Positions 9,263-18,531 of a stretch of DNA of 64,000 nt are shown piece after piece. The stretch comes from an uncultured Prevotellaceae bacterium (GTDB lineage Bacteria; Bacteroidota; Bacteroidia; Bacteroidales; Muribaculaceae). The position numbers were made by a program, and so were the translations under genes. The stretch lies in NCBI GenBank assembly GCA_900318335.1, contig ONKF01000016.1, positions 19,169 to 83,168 on the forward strand, read 5' to 3'. Position 1 is the stretch's first letter. Each line of letters begins with the position of its first letter. The notes beneath the pieces are model-generated. The model was not told where the DNA came from and made no database searches. It saw only the letters and a list, made by a program, of their open reading frames with translations.

Positions 9263-11248
9263 ATGTCACAAGACAAACAGAACAATATACAAGAGCCCGA
9301 GGTGAACACGGGCCAACCGCAGCAAGGTAGCGACTTCGGCGGATATGACGAGCTGATCACGCTATCGCCTCGCGAGCACATCCGCCTGCGCCCTGGTATG
9401 TACATCGGCAAGCTGGGCGACGGCTCGCAGAACGATGACGGTATCTACGTCCTCATCAAGGAGGTCATCGACAACAGCATCGACGAGTTCAACACGGGCT
9501 ACGCCAAGCCGGTCATTGACATCGACGTGGTGGATGGCATGGTGACCATCCGCGACTACGGCCGCGGCATCCCTCTGGACCAGGTCAAAGCGGCCTCGTC
9601 CAAGATGAATACCGGTGCCAAGTATGACACGCAGACCTACAAGCGCTCCGTCGGCTTGAACGGTGTGGGCATCAAGGCCGTGAACGCCTTGTCCACCGAG
9701 TTCTACATCCGCAGCGTGCGCAACGGGCAATGCTCATCGGTGCTCTTCAACGAGGGCATATCCAAGGAGGAAAGCGGCATCATCCCTGCTGCCGAGGGCG
9801 AGGAAAACGGCACACTCGTGCGCTTCAAGCCCGATGCCACCATATTCAAGAACTATGAGTTCCATGAGGAGATCATCGAGCAGATGGTCAAGAACTACTC
9901 CTACCTGAACACGGGTCTCACGCTCACCTTCAACGGCAAGAAATACCACTCGCGTAACGGCTTGAGCGACCTGGTGAAGGAAAACATGACCAACGACCCG
10001 CTCTACCCCCTGATGCACTTCACCGGTAGCGATATCGAGGTGGTCATCACCCATGCGGCACAGCTGGGCGAGGAGTTCTACTCGTTTGTCAACGGCCAGC
10101 ACACGACCCAGGGCGGAACCCACCAGAGCGCCTTCCGCGAGGCATTGTCGAGGACCATCAAGGAATTCTACGGCAAGAACTTTGAGTACAGCGACATCCG
10201 CAACGGCATCGTCGCCGCCATCAGCATCAAGGTCGAGGAGCCCGTTTTTGAGTCACAGACCAAGATCAAGTTGGGCAGCAGCATCATGTGGAAGGACGGC
10301 CCCACCATCTACAAGTACATCAACGACTTTATCAAGAAGGAGCTGGACGACTACCTGCACAAGGCGCCCGAGACCGCCGAGGTGCTGTTGAAGAAAATCC
10401 AGGACAACGAGCGTGAGCGCAAAGCCATTGCCGGCGTGAGCAAGCAGGTGCGTGAAAACGTCAAGAAGGCCGCGTTGCACAACGACAAGCTGCGCGACTG
10501 CCGCGTCCACTTCAACGACTCCCGCGCCCCCAAGGGCAACGACCGCCGCAACGAGAGTTCAATCTTCATCACCGAGGGTCTGAGTGCAAGTGGCTCGATC
10601 ACCAAGATACGTGACGTGGAGACCCAGGCTGTGTTCTCGCTGCGAGGTAAGCCGTTGAACACCTTCGGTCTCGACCCCAAGAAGGTCATCACCAACGTCG
10701 AGTTCGCGCTGCTGCAAGCCGCTCTCAACATCGAGGACGGCATCGACGGCCTGCGATACAACAAGGTCATCATCGCCACCGATGCCGATGTCGACGGCAT
10801 GCACATCCGTCTGCTGCTGTTGACCTATTTCCTGCAATTCTGCCCCGAGCTCATCAAGACGGGCCACCTGTATATCCTGCAGACGCCCCTCTTCCGTGTG
10901 CTCAACAGGAAAGAAGCCAAGCGCAAGAACCGCTCAACCAAGCGTGAGGCCAAGCCCCAGAAGGTAGAGACCTACTACTGCTATAGTGACGAGGAGCGCC
11001 TCGCCGCCCTGAACAAGCTCGGTGACGATGCCGAGATCACCCGATTCAAAGGATTGGGTGAAATCTCACCCGACGAGTTCAAGGACTTCATCGGTCCCGA
11101 TATGCGTCTGGACCGTGTGTCGTTGCGCAAGGAGGACTCGGTGAAGCAGATGCTCGCCTTCTTCATGGGCAAGAACACCATGGAGCGACAGAACTTTATT
11201 ATTGACAACCTGAAGAACGAGGACGATGAAGACATCACAGTGCACTGA
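9263..11248 (+). CDS. parE: DNA topoisomerase IV subunit B (ATPase/TOPRIM subunit)
   Basis: 661 residues, standard for Bacteroidales ParE. The protein unlinks daughter chromosomes together with the A subunit, which is not in this window. Visible parts: GHKL ATPase with [10 protein letters not shown], the G-loop GRGIPLD and [14 protein letters not shown]; the transducer domain; and the TOPRIM domain with the catalytic glutamate E438 and the acidic cluster [12 protein letters not shown]. The normally invariant EGDSA motif reads EGLSA here (L440). The start [12 protein letters not shown] is chosen because the promoter box at 9222 lies just before it. It overlaps coaD by 23 bases. The order topoisomerase B-coaD-S41 protease is, as I recall, conserved in Bacteroides, which favours the topoisomerase IV rather than gyrase assignment. 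Confidence 0.88.
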   Translation: MSQDKQNNIQEPEVNTGQPQQGSDFGGYDELITLSPREHIRLRPGMYIGKLGDGSQNDDGIYVLIKEVIDNSIDEFNTGYAKPVIDIDVVDGMVTIRDYGRGIPLDQVKAASSKMNTGAKYDTQTYKRSVGLNGVGIKAVNALSTEFYIRSVRNGQCSSVLFNEGISKEESGIIPAAEGEENGTLVRFKPDATIFKNYEFHEEIIEQMVKNYSYLNTGLTLTFNGKKYHSRNGLSDLVKENMTNDPLYPLMHFTGSDIEVVITHAAQLGEEFYSFVNGQHTTQGGTHQSAFREALSRTIKEFYGKNFEYSDIRNGIVAAISIKVEEPVFESQTKIKLGSSIMWKDGPTIYKYINDFIKKELDDYLHKAPETAEVLLKKIQDNERERKAIAGVSKQVRENVKKAALHNDKLRDCRVHFNDSRAPKGNDRRNESSIFITEGLSASGSITKIRDVETQAVFSLRGKPLNTFGLDPKKVITNVEFALLQAALNIEDGIDGLRYNKVIIATDADVDGMHIRLLLLTYFLQFCPELIKTGHLYILQTPLFRVLNRKEAKRKNRSTKREAKPQKVETYYCYSDEERLAALNKLGDDAEITRFKGLGEISPDEFKDFIGPDMRLDRVSLRKEDSVKQMLAFFMGKNTMERQNFIIDNLKNEDDEDITVH

Positions 11249-11738
11249 TCAAGACAACACGTGCGGGTGCCGTGTGGCACTCTTTCCGGGGTCATTCGAC
11301 CCGTTTACACGTGGCCACGAGTCTATCGTGAGAAGGGCGTTACCGCTGTTCGACAAGTTTGTCATCGCCATCGGCGTGAATGCCGACAAGCGGTCATTCA
11401 TGACCATGGAGCAGCGCAAAGCATGGATCGAGGCCGTCTTTAAGGATGACCCGCGCGTCGAGGTCACTTCCTACACGGGCATGACCGTTGACGTGGCACG
11501 CGAGGTGGGCGCTCAGTTCATCGTGCGTGGCGTCAGGCTCATCCAGGACTTCGAGAACGAGAAGCACCTGGCCGAGGTCAACCGCGACCTGACGGGCATT
11601 GAGACCATCCTGCTCTACACCCTGCCCGAGTACAGCCACATCAGCAGCAGCATCGTGCGTGAGCTGTACCGTTACGGCCAGGACGTGAGCAAGTATCTCC
11701 CCGATGGTGTCGACCTCAAGGAATTAGGAATCAGTTAG
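11226..11738 (+). CDS. coaD: Pantetheine-phosphate adenylyltransferase
   Basis: Catalyses the fourth step of coenzyme A synthesis, transfer of AMP from ATP to 4'-phosphopantetheine. 170 residues. The nucleotidyltransferase signature is [12 protein letters not shown] (T-x-G-H as the HxGH-like motif) near residues 20-31, the central [22 protein letters not shown] is typical, and [12 protein letters not shown] is the ISSTxVR-type motif that closes the ATP site. The start at 11226 overlaps parE by 23 bases and gives about 16 residues before the first strand, slightly longer than usual; a GTG at 11274 is an alternative. Likely translated from the same transcript as parE. Confidence 0.92.
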   Translation: MKTSQCTDQDNTCGCRVALFPGSFDPFTRGHESIVRRALPLFDKFVIAIGVNADKRSFMTMEQRKAWIEAVFKDDPRVEVTSYTGMTVDVAREVGAQFIVRGVRLIQDFENEKHLAEVNRDLTGIETILLYTLPEYSHISSSIVRELYRYGQDVSKYLPDGVDLKELGIS

Positions 11739-11790
11739 GAATTAGATTCCGGTAACTAATAACTTAAAAACTGACAACTTAAAACTCAAA

Positions 11791-13428
11791 ATGAAAAAGA
11801 TATTGCTTGCCATCCCCCTGTGCTTGGCATTGTCACTGACCTCTGCGGCCCAGCGGTCGATGCCCCAGTTGCTCCAGAAACTGCTCAACGCCGAGTATGC
11901 CATCAGCAGCCTGTATGTGGACTCCGTCAACGAGGAAAAACTGGTCGAGGATGCCATCAGAGGCATGCTCGAGAACCTGGACCCCCATTCGTCTTACACC
12001 GATGCCAAGGAAACCAAGGAACTGGAAGAGCCCCTGCAGGGTGAGTTCAGTGGCGTGGGCATACAGTTCAACATGAGCCAGGACACGCTCTATGTCATCC
12101 AGACCGTGCCCGGCGGCCCCAGTGAGCGCGTGGGTGTGCTGGCTGGTGACCGCATCATCTACGTCAACGACACGACCATTGCCGGCGTGAAAATGAAAAA
12201 CAGCGATATTCAGAAACGCCTGCGTGGCCCCAAGGGTTCCAAAGTCACCATCCAGGTGAAACGCCCGGGTGTGAAAGAACTGATCACCTTCCGCATCACG
12301 CGCGACAACATCCCGCTGCACAGCATCGACGCCCAGTATATGCTCGACGAGCGCACGGGCTACCTGAGGATCTCACGCTTTGGAGCCAAGACCCATGAGG
12401 AAATGATGGAAGCCCTCAAGGAGTTGAGCAAGCAGGGCATGACCCAACTGGTGATGGACCTGAGCGACAATGGCGGTGGCTACCTGAATGCCGCTATCGA
12501 CATGTGCAACGAGTTCCTGGACCGTGGACAACTCATGGTCTATACCGAGGGTGAGAACAGTCCCCGCAACGAGGCTCATGCCAACGGTTGGGGCGACTAT
12601 AAGGGCCTGCACATGGTTGTCATGGTCAACCAGTACTCGGCATCGGCAGCCGAAATTTTTGCTGGTGCCATGCAGGATTGGGACCGTGCCGTGATTGTGG
12701 GCCGCAGGACCTTCGGCAAGGGTCTGGTGCAGCGTCCCATCAAGTTTGAGGACGGCTCAATGATGCGCCTGACCGTTGCCCGCTACTACACACCCAGTGG
12801 CCGTTGCATCCAGAAGCCTTACAGCCGCGGTGACAAGAAGGCCTATGAGAAAGAACTGCTCGACCGAGCCAACGAGGGCGAGTACTACAGCCTGGACAGC
12901 ATCCAGTTTAATGATTCGCTGCGCTACACCACGTGCCTGAACGGCCGCACCATCTACGGCGGCGGTGGTGTGATGCCCGACGTGTATGTGCCCATCGACA
13001 CGACCGAGTACACTACCTATTACCGCGACATGACGGCCAAGGGCATCATCAACCAGTATGTCATCCAGTATGTGGACAAGAACCGCAAGCAAATCTCCAA
13101 GCAATACAAGAAGCTTAAGGACTTTGACGGCGGTTTCACCGTCACCGACGAGATGATGCGTGACTTCATTGCCATGGGCGAGAAGGACAGCGTGAAATAT
13201 GATGAGGAGAAATACCGCACCAGCGAGAAATTGCTTAAGGACATCATCAAGGGACTGATTGCACGCGACATCTATGGCGACCAGAGTGCCTACAGCGTCA
13301 TCATCAACCACCGCAACCGCGACCTCAAGGCCGCTTGCGACATCCTTAACGACCGCGAGCGCTACGACCGCATGCTGCGCGAGGGCAACCCCGAGTATGA
13401 GCGCCTGGTGAAAAAGCACGACGAGTAA
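11791..13428 (+). CDS. S41 family carboxyl-terminal processing protease
   Basis: 545 residues. Signal peptide MKKILLAIPLCLALSLTSAAQ, so exported to the periplasm. A short N-terminal helical region carries the LDPHSSYTDAKE motif of CTP proteases; a PDZ domain follows (about 85-165, with GVGIQFNMSQDTLYVIQTVPGGPSERVGV); the S41 core has a Ser-Lys dyad: the serine in SASAAEIFAGAMQD (S283 or S285) and K310 in TFGKGLVQ. These enzymes degrade or trim periplasmic and outer-membrane proteins by recognising C termini through the PDZ domain. The C-terminal 150 residues are charged and helical as in other Bacteroidetes members. An AT-rich leader without ribosome-binding site precedes the start. Confidence 0.92.
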   Translation: MKKILLAIPLCLALSLTSAAQRSMPQLLQKLLNAEYAISSLYVDSVNEEKLVEDAIRGMLENLDPHSSYTDAKETKELEEPLQGEFSGVGIQFNMSQDTLYVIQTVPGGPSERVGVLAGDRIIYVNDTTIAGVKMKNSDIQKRLRGPKGSKVTIQVKRPGVKELITFRITRDNIPLHSIDAQYMLDERTGYLRISRFGAKTHEEMMEALKELSKQGMTQLVMDLSDNGGGYLNAAIDMCNEFLDRGQLMVYTEGENSPRNEAHANGWGDYKGLHMVVMVNQYSASAAEIFAGAMQDWDRAVIVGRRTFGKGLVQRPIKFEDGSMMRLTVARYYTPSGRCIQKPYSRGDKKAYEKELLDRANEGEYYSLDSIQFNDSLRYTTCLNGRTIYGGGGVMPDVYVPIDTTEYTTYYRDMTAKGIINQYVIQYVDKNRKQISKQYKKLKDFDGGFTVTDEMMRDFIAMGEKDSVKYDEEKYRTSEKLLKDIIKGLIARDIYGDQSAYSVIINHRNRDLKAACDILNDRERYDRMLREGNPEYERLVKKHDE

Positions 13429-13501
13429 CATCCACCAGATAGCCCGCACCACATCGTTGGTGCCAAGAAAAACATAAGGCTGACATACGAAAGACAACTC
13501 A

Positions 13502-13600
13502 CAGCCATTAAGGCTGCTTCAAGGGGACGGTTCCGTTTGTAACAAAAGAACAATCTTTTGTTGTTAACGGAACCGTCCCCACGTAATAGTCAAGTGAAGA
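13502..13600. repeat. Hairpin repeat element, copy 1 (REP-like)
   Basis: A two-hairpin element found again at 54582-54680. First a small palindrome, CAGCC-ATTAA-GGCTG; then a 58-base hairpin at 13523-13580 with perfect outer arms GGGGACGGTTCCGTT / AACGGAACCGTCCCC and inner arms AACAAAAGA / TCTTTTGTT. It lies between the convergent S41 protease and PrsW-like genes. The GGGGACGG...CCGTCCCC ends recall REP palindromes mobilised by RAYT (TnpA-REP) transposases, an inference; no transposase is in the window. It may also end transcription from both sides. Confidence 0.8.
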
Positions 13601-13640
13601 ACTGATCGTATCCTATGTCTTTTTAGTCTTTAAGGTGACT

Positions 13641-14438
13641 TCACGGCAGGGGTGGCGGCATTACCGGACCGTTGCCGTCATGGTATGGAGGCGGGGGCGG
13701 TGTCATGCCGGTCCTGTCCTGTCGCTGCAGTTCGTCAATGCGGCGCATCGTGCTCCTGTACACACGCCAGATGAGCAACACAAACAGCACATTGATAACC
13801 ACCGACAAGGCGGGGAAAATGCCCTCGCTGAATGCTAATGCGTCATAAATCCAGTGAATCAACACAGGCACAGCCAGCACACAGATGGCCGTGATTGTCG
13901 AGCGGTCGCCAAAGTGGCGCTTGCTGTAGAAATATCCCATGGCACAGGCAATGGCAAAGTGGGCGGGAACGGCCGTTATGCCACGCATGATACCCGTACC
14001 CAGCCAGTTCTCGCTCTGCACCAGATACAGGATGTTTTCGGTTCCGGCAAAGCCCAGTCCCACGCAGGCGGCATAGACAATGCCATCAAAGCGCTCGTCA
14101 TAGAAAGGATTATTGCGCAGGAAGAGCCATAGCATGAGCAATTTGGCCATTTCCTCGGGCAAGGCCGCGGCAAACAGTGCAGTGCCTACTGCGCCGGCAA
14201 ACGATCCCAGGTCATACACGAACAACCCGATCATGCCCATCAATTGGGTAATCACCAGAGTGACAAACGTCGAGCCCACACCATAGAGGAAAGCCTTGAT
14301 CAGCATGCGCAACGGCTCCGGGTGCAATGAATCCTTCTGATAAATCCACCAACCCAGAATCACCGCAGGGATTAACGCGGTTACAATAATCAGTAACATA
14401 ATGAGTTCACTCTTTTTAAAATGCACCCGATGAGACAC
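13641..14438 (-). CDS. PrsW-family intramembrane metalloprotease
   Basis: 265 residues, about seven or eight membrane-spanning segments. The three PrsW/CAAX-like motifs are present: EEMAKLLMLW, the GLGFAGTEN block, and PAHFAIACAMGYFYSKR, whose Glu and His residues bind the catalytic metal within the membrane. In Bacillus the namesake cleaves an anti-sigma factor; here the substrate is unknown. The C terminus is a Pro/Gly-rich tail (MTPPPPPYHDGNGPVMPPP). The start at 14438 gives MSHRVHFKKSE before the first membrane helix; MLLIIVTALI 13 codons later is an alternative. Lies between convergent and codirectional genes, 47 bases downstream of the next minus-strand gene's region, probably independently expressed. 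Confidence 0.85.
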   Translation of the reverse strand: MSHRVHFKKSELIMLLIIVTALIPAVILGWWIYQKDSLHPEPLRMLIKAFLYGVGSTFVTLVITQLMGMIGLFVYDLGSFAGAVGTALFAAALPEEMAKLLMLWLFLRNNPFYDERFDGIVYAACVGLGFAGTENILYLVQSENWLGTGIMRGITAVPAHFAIACAMGYFYSKRHFGDRSTITAICVLAVPVLIHWIYDALAFSEGIFPALSVVINVLFVLLIWRVYRSTMRRIDELQRQDRTGMTPPPPPYHDGNGPVMPPPLP

Positions 14439-14485
14439 AAGGTGTCATCACCGGGTGCTGTGGATCATAATGATTAATTACTTGA

Positions 14486-16468
14486 TTACAGGGCAAGGCG
14501 GAAGCCGAGCGAGTAGTTGCGGCTACCGGGAGCCTCGTAATTACGGATAGTCGTGCGGCAATCAGCAGCGATGCTGAACCAGCCACCGCCACGGGTCACG
14601 CGGCGCAAGCCAGTCTCGGGACCGACGGGATCGGTCTGGGCCTCCTCGGGATAGTTGCCATACCAGTCGGCGCACCACTCGCTGACGTTACCACTCATGT
14701 CATACAAACCAAGCTCGTTGCCACGCATGCTGCCCACAACGTGGGTGCCATAATCGGGGCTATCAACACCCATGGCATAGCTGTTGAAGTAGTACCATGC
14801 CACCTCGTCGAGATTCTCACTGCCGGCATAGGCATAGCCATGACCCTTGGCGGCTCCACGGGCCGCATATTCCCACTCAGCCTCAGTGGGCAGGCGGAAG
14901 GTCTTGCCCGTAATGGCATTCAAGCGTGAGATGAACTCCTGGCAGTCCTCCCAGCTCACCTGCTCAACAGGACGCTGCAAGTCGCCAGTGAAGCTGCTGG
15001 GATTGGTACCCATCACAGCCTGCCACAATTCCTGGGTCACCTCGGTCTGGCCGATGCTATAGGGCGACAGGGTCACCTCATGGGCGGGCAGCTCGTCGGC
15101 GTTAGCAAGACCCTGCTCAACGGCAACGCTGTCAACACCCATCGTGAACGTTCCGCCCTCGATGGCTACCATCTGGAAGGACACGCCATTGACGGTGAAC
15201 ATACCGGGAATGGTGTTATAGTTCTGCATGCGCTCGATAAACGAATTGGCTGCGCCCTGCAATTCGGCAAAGTTGTCGTCAAGCACTGAGCTGCAGTCCA
15301 GCAGCAACATCACGAGTGCGCTCGAATAGGTGCTCTCGACGTCTGGCAGACGGTCAATCGAGAATTCAGTGCTGAGCTCCCATGTGGTCTGGTCCTCTAC
15401 CCAGTACCACTCCTTGATGTTCTTCTTCTCGATGCGCTCCTCGCTATCAAGCTGGATGCCGTCAAACACCAGGGTTACAAACATACCGTCAACACTCGAA
15501 GCGGCCACACTGTCGCCGGCATTACAGGTCATGCCCTGATAAACGATGTTGGTCAAGCTGCGGGTCTTGAGCGAGAAGGTACCCTCGATATAAACCTGGG
15601 AATCATCAACGTTATCAGCGCCCACCTCGTCAAAGGTGAAACGGATGCGCGTGCCAGTACCCACACCGGGGAAGACAAGAGTCAGATTCTCGGACATGTT
15701 GCGGCGAACCAGGTCATCGGCAATGTTCTGGAATCGGGTGTTCACCTCAGCCATACTGCTCACTTCCATGGCCTTGGTCGAGTCGCTCGACAAGGCATAG
15801 AGGTTGTTGCGGAACTGGGTGGTATCCTTCACGTTCTCGTTGATCAAGCCCACGGTATAAGCCTTGATGTTGCGGCCATAGACACGCTCGTTGGTGATGC
15901 GCTCCTTCAAGGCGGCAGCATACTCGGCCTCGGTCTCATAGTTGTCGGTCATCATCAGCGAACCCTGATCCAGACCCTCGGTGAAGGTAACAATAGCCAC
16001 ATTCTGCAGGTTCTCGGGATACATGGCCTTGTTGAGATCGGTCAGTGCCTTGTCCACCGAGTGATACAGCAAGCGGCCAGGCTGGGTGGTCAGTGAGGCC
16101 ACAAAGTCATTGAACTCGGGAACCGACGTGGAATCGAGCAGGGCGATTTCCTTAGTGGTAAGTGTCTGGTTGAATCCCGTCACTCCCATGTACATACCGG
16201 TGTCCACAGTGATTATCTGAGGACCGTCAAAGATAATGTCGATCAGGAGGTTTACATCGGCAATCGTGATATCTCCATCCTTGTTCACGTCACAATTAGC
16301 GTTGAACTTGTCTGTCATGATGGCATCAATCACCACATTGATGTCGGCGATAGTGACATCACCATCGGCGTTCACATCGCCTTCCACATTACTCGAATAC
16401 GGGCGCGGACCAGCCAACGCCATCATTGTTGATATTAGAATCAACGAAAAAAGAGTAGTCAGTCTCAT
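14486..16468 (-). CDS. Secreted dockerin + formylglycine-generating-enzyme-like (sulfatase-modifying factor) protein
   Basis: 660 residues. Signal peptide MRLTTLFSLILISTMMALA. Directly after it, residues 30-82 contain two dockerin type I repeats (GDVNADGDVTIADINVVID and CDVNKDGDITIADVNLLID), each with the calcium-loop D-x-N-x-D-G pattern. Residues about 95-410 look like a von Willebrand factor A-like domain plus beta domain (NVAIVTFTEGLD, LLLDCSSVLD). Residues about 445-658 form an FGE-sulfatase domain (GGTFTMG, QTEVTQELWQAVMG, RLPTEAEWEYAARG, GNVSEWCADWYG, GFRLAL). In Bacteroidales such domains are often binding or structural rather than true sulfatase activators; I see no evidence for the redox cysteine pair. 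Dockerins at the N terminus are unusual. Confidence 0.85.
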   Translation of the reverse strand: MRLTTLFSLILISTMMALAGPRPYSSNVEGDVNADGDVTIADINVVIDAIMTDKFNANCDVNKDGDITIADVNLLIDIIFDGPQIITVDTGMYMGVTGFNQTLTTKEIALLDSTSVPEFNDFVASLTTQPGRLLYHSVDKALTDLNKAMYPENLQNVAIVTFTEGLDQGSLMMTDNYETEAEYAAALKERITNERVYGRNIKAYTVGLINENVKDTTQFRNNLYALSSDSTKAMEVSSMAEVNTRFQNIADDLVRRNMSENLTLVFPGVGTGTRIRFTFDEVGADNVDDSQVYIEGTFSLKTRSLTNIVYQGMTCNAGDSVAASSVDGMFVTLVFDGIQLDSEERIEKKNIKEWYWVEDQTTWELSTEFSIDRLPDVESTYSSALVMLLLDCSSVLDDNFAELQGAANSFIERMQNYNTIPGMFTVNGVSFQMVAIEGGTFTMGVDSVAVEQGLANADELPAHEVTLSPYSIGQTEVTQELWQAVMGTNPSSFTGDLQRPVEQVSWEDCQEFISRLNAITGKTFRLPTEAEWEYAARGAAKGHGYAYAGSENLDEVAWYYFNSYAMGVDSPDYGTHVVGSMRGNELGLYDMSGNVSEWCADWYGNYPEEAQTDPVGPETGLRRVTRGGGWFSIAADCRTTIRNYEAPGSRNYSLGFRLAL

Positions 16469-16544
16469 GTTTGCTATCGATAATTTAGATTATTAAGTTT
16501 CTTTCTTTTGCCACACGTTGATATATAATACTACAATCAACCTA

Positions 16545-16576
16545 CAAAATTACAAACAATTCTCTCATAGTGCAAA
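16545..16576 (-). promoter_or_regulatory. Promoter for the dockerin/FGE gene
   Basis: On the minus strand TTTG (16576-16573), 20 bases, then TAATTTTG (16552-16545): a full match to the Bacteroidetes -33/-7 arrangement, 77 bases before the start codon. Confidence 0.7.
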
Positions 16577-16669
16577 ATATTTCATCATTAGTTATTAACA
16601 TTAAACGGGATTTGATGGGATTTTGGCAACGTGGATTCAAAATAATTATCCCAATACGGTTTTTTGCAG

Positions 16670-16677
16670 TATCTTTG
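16670..16677 (+). promoter_or_regulatory. Promoter box for sodium:solute symporter gene
   Basis: TATCTTTG fits TAnnTTTG; it sits 38 bases before the ATG at 16716 and rules out an upstream in-frame start at 16623. Confidence 0.65.
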
Positions 16678-16715
16678 CACTCCGAAAAACGGTAAGCCCA
16701 AGAAATTCGTCCGTC

Positions 16716-18224
16716 ATGGTATCAATCATACACCTCATCGGAGTCGTGCTCACGGTAGCCCTGCTGCTGGCGGTCAGCTGGTGGTCGGGCCGTAAGGTCA
16801 AGGACGCACGCAGTTTCACCACAGGCGGCACCAGCGGCAGCTGGATGGTCTGTGGCGCGCTGCTGGGCACCCTTGCGGGCGGACAGTCCACCATCGGCAC
16901 CGCACAATTGGCCTTCTGCTACGGTTTGTCGGCATGGTGGTTCACCATCGGTGCCGGATTGGGGTCACTGGTTTTGGGGCTGTTCTACGCGGGCCCGTTG
17001 CGACGCAGCGGATGTTCGACCTTGCTCGAGGTCGTCAGCCGTGAATACGGCCACAAGGCCGAGACCGTGGGCTCCATCCTTTTCCTGATCGGTATCTTTA
17101 TCAGTATCATGTCACAGGTGCTGTCTTCATCGGCAATGATCGGCAGTCTGTTCGGCCTATCCTCGTTGTGGGCGTCCATCATCGGGGCTGTGCTTATTAT
17201 GCTCATGGTGCTTTATGGCGGCATCCGCAGTGCCGGCGTGGGTGGCATTGTCAAACTGATTTTGCTGTACTTGTGTTCGATTGTGGCTGGTATCGTCGTG
17301 TGGCACATTGCGGGAGGTCTCTCGGGCCTGCGTGAGGGCGTGGACAGCGTTTACCAGTCCCCTGCCCTTGCCCAGTTCAACGGTCTGACCGATGTCGAGA
17401 GCATTCACCACCGCTACGGCAGCCCCTTTGCCCGCGGTGCCTTTAAGGACCTGGGCGGCTGTCTTTCGCTCATCTTGGGTGTGGTGTGTACCCAGAGTTA
17501 CGCCCAGTGCATCTGGTCGGCTGCCAGCACGCCTAAGGCACGCCATGGCGCCCTGTTATGCTCAATATTCATGCCCATCATCGGTGCTGCATGCACCCTC
17601 GTGGGCATATACATGCGTGGCCACTATGTCACAGCCGACGAGGTCAAGGCGCTGCAAGCTGCCGGCGAGACCCTGCCTGTGGGATTAGGAATCATTGAGA
17701 ATTCAGCACAGGCATTTCCCGAATTCATCCTCAAGCACTTGCCCGCCTGGCTTGGCGGCCTGATGCTTGGAACGATGCTCATCAACATCCTGGGATGCGG
17801 CAGTGGCTTGTCACTGGGCGCTGCCACCATCCTCGTGCGCGATGTTTATGGCAACTTCAAGCGTCGCATGGGCATGGCATCATCGCCATTGTCACAACTG
17901 GCCCAGACGCGCCTGTCCATCGTGGGCATTCTCACCGCTGCGGTAATTGCCACCCTGCTCTTCCACAGCAGCTTCATCAACGATTTGGGCTTCCTCTCGT
18001 TAGGCTTGCGTGCCGTGGCCATCCTGTTCCCGCTGTGCTTCGCCTTGTGGTGCCCTGGCCGATTCCAGCCCGGCCGCGTCCTGCTATCGATGCCCGTGGG
18101 CGTCACAGCCATGCTGCTTGCCAACTTCACTTCCCTACCCGGTGACGCCGTCTATTACGGCCTCGCCGCCTCCCTCCTCATCATCCTCACCTCCCAATCT
18201 CACACTAAGGCGCGAAGCCGCTAA
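16716..18224 (+). CDS. Sodium:solute symporter family transporter
   Basis: 502 residues from MVSIIHLIGVVLTVALLLA, with about 13 hydrophobic segments. The family signature region is seen in KDARSFTTGGTSGSWMVCGA and GTLAGGQSTIGTAQLAFCYG (helix 1-2 of the LeuT-like core) and in LGLRAVAILFPLCFALW near the end. Members couple sodium entry to uptake of sugars, amino acids, nucleosides or organic acids; nothing here decides the substrate. The last codons (KARSR) are formed by a repeat-like CACTAAGGCGCGAAGCCGCTAAG sequence. The start follows the promoter box at 16670; no Shine-Dalgarno sequence. Divergent from the dockerin/FGE gene. Confidence 0.88.
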   Translation: MVSIIHLIGVVLTVALLLAVSWWSGRKVKDARSFTTGGTSGSWMVCGALLGTLAGGQSTIGTAQLAFCYGLSAWWFTIGAGLGSLVLGLFYAGPLRRSGCSTLLEVVSREYGHKAETVGSILFLIGIFISIMSQVLSSSAMIGSLFGLSSLWASIIGAVLIMLMVLYGGIRSAGVGGIVKLILLYLCSIVAGIVVWHIAGGLSGLREGVDSVYQSPALAQFNGLTDVESIHHRYGSPFARGAFKDLGGCLSLILGVVCTQSYAQCIWSAASTPKARHGALLCSIFMPIIGAACTLVGIYMRGHYVTADEVKALQAAGETLPVGLGIIENSAQAFPEFILKHLPAWLGGLMLGTMLINILGCGSGLSLGAATILVRDVYGNFKRRMGMASSPLSQLAQTRLSIVGILTAAVIATLLFHSSFINDLGFLSLGLRAVAILFPLCFALWCPGRFQPGRVLLSMPVGVTAMLLANFTSLPGDAVYYGLAASLLIILTSQSHTKARSR

Positions 18225-18531
18225 GTTCTTCAAACAACAATAACAACTATGTATAACAACTATCACAACTTAGTTGTTGGCATCCGCAACCCTTTGGTGA
18301 GAGCACGCTAAAACTCTTAGGTCTAGTTTTTTGTTGCGCTTATAAGCGAGAAACCAAATGATATTTGATAAGCAAAATCAAAATATATCTTCCCAATCTG
18401 CTCAACATATGCCTTATCTAATCGGAGCTTAAATATAAAGCAAAAAACAAATATCCCCCTATCCATTATTCAAGATCACAAAAAGCTTTGTATATTTGCA
18501 AAAGAGTTTTGTAACTAACAACTGTAATGAT
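18225..18531. other. AT-rich intergenic region at border of accessory island
   Basis: 307 bases with a clear drop in GC relative to the upstream gene. It contains tandem ACAACTAT-like repeats at 18236-18270 and a promoter box near its right end. No coding sequence or strong terminator is seen. Confidence 0.5.
18491..18498 (+). promoter_or_regulatory. Promoter box for exonuclease-BRCT gene
   Basis: TATATTTG fits TAnnTTTG and lies 34 bases before the ATG at 18532, excluding an in-frame non-ATG start at 18496. Confidence 0.6.

Noticed and set aside
9263-11248. DNA gyrase subunit B
   Set aside because: Length and neighbours (coaD, S41 protease) fit topoisomerase IV B of Bacteroidales better; gyrB is usually longer in conserved C-terminal sequence.
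14486-16468. True formylglycine-generating enzyme for sulfatases
   Set aside because: The domain is there, but no sulfatase is adjacent, the protein is secreted with dockerins, and I cannot see the redox cysteine pair; called FGE-like only.
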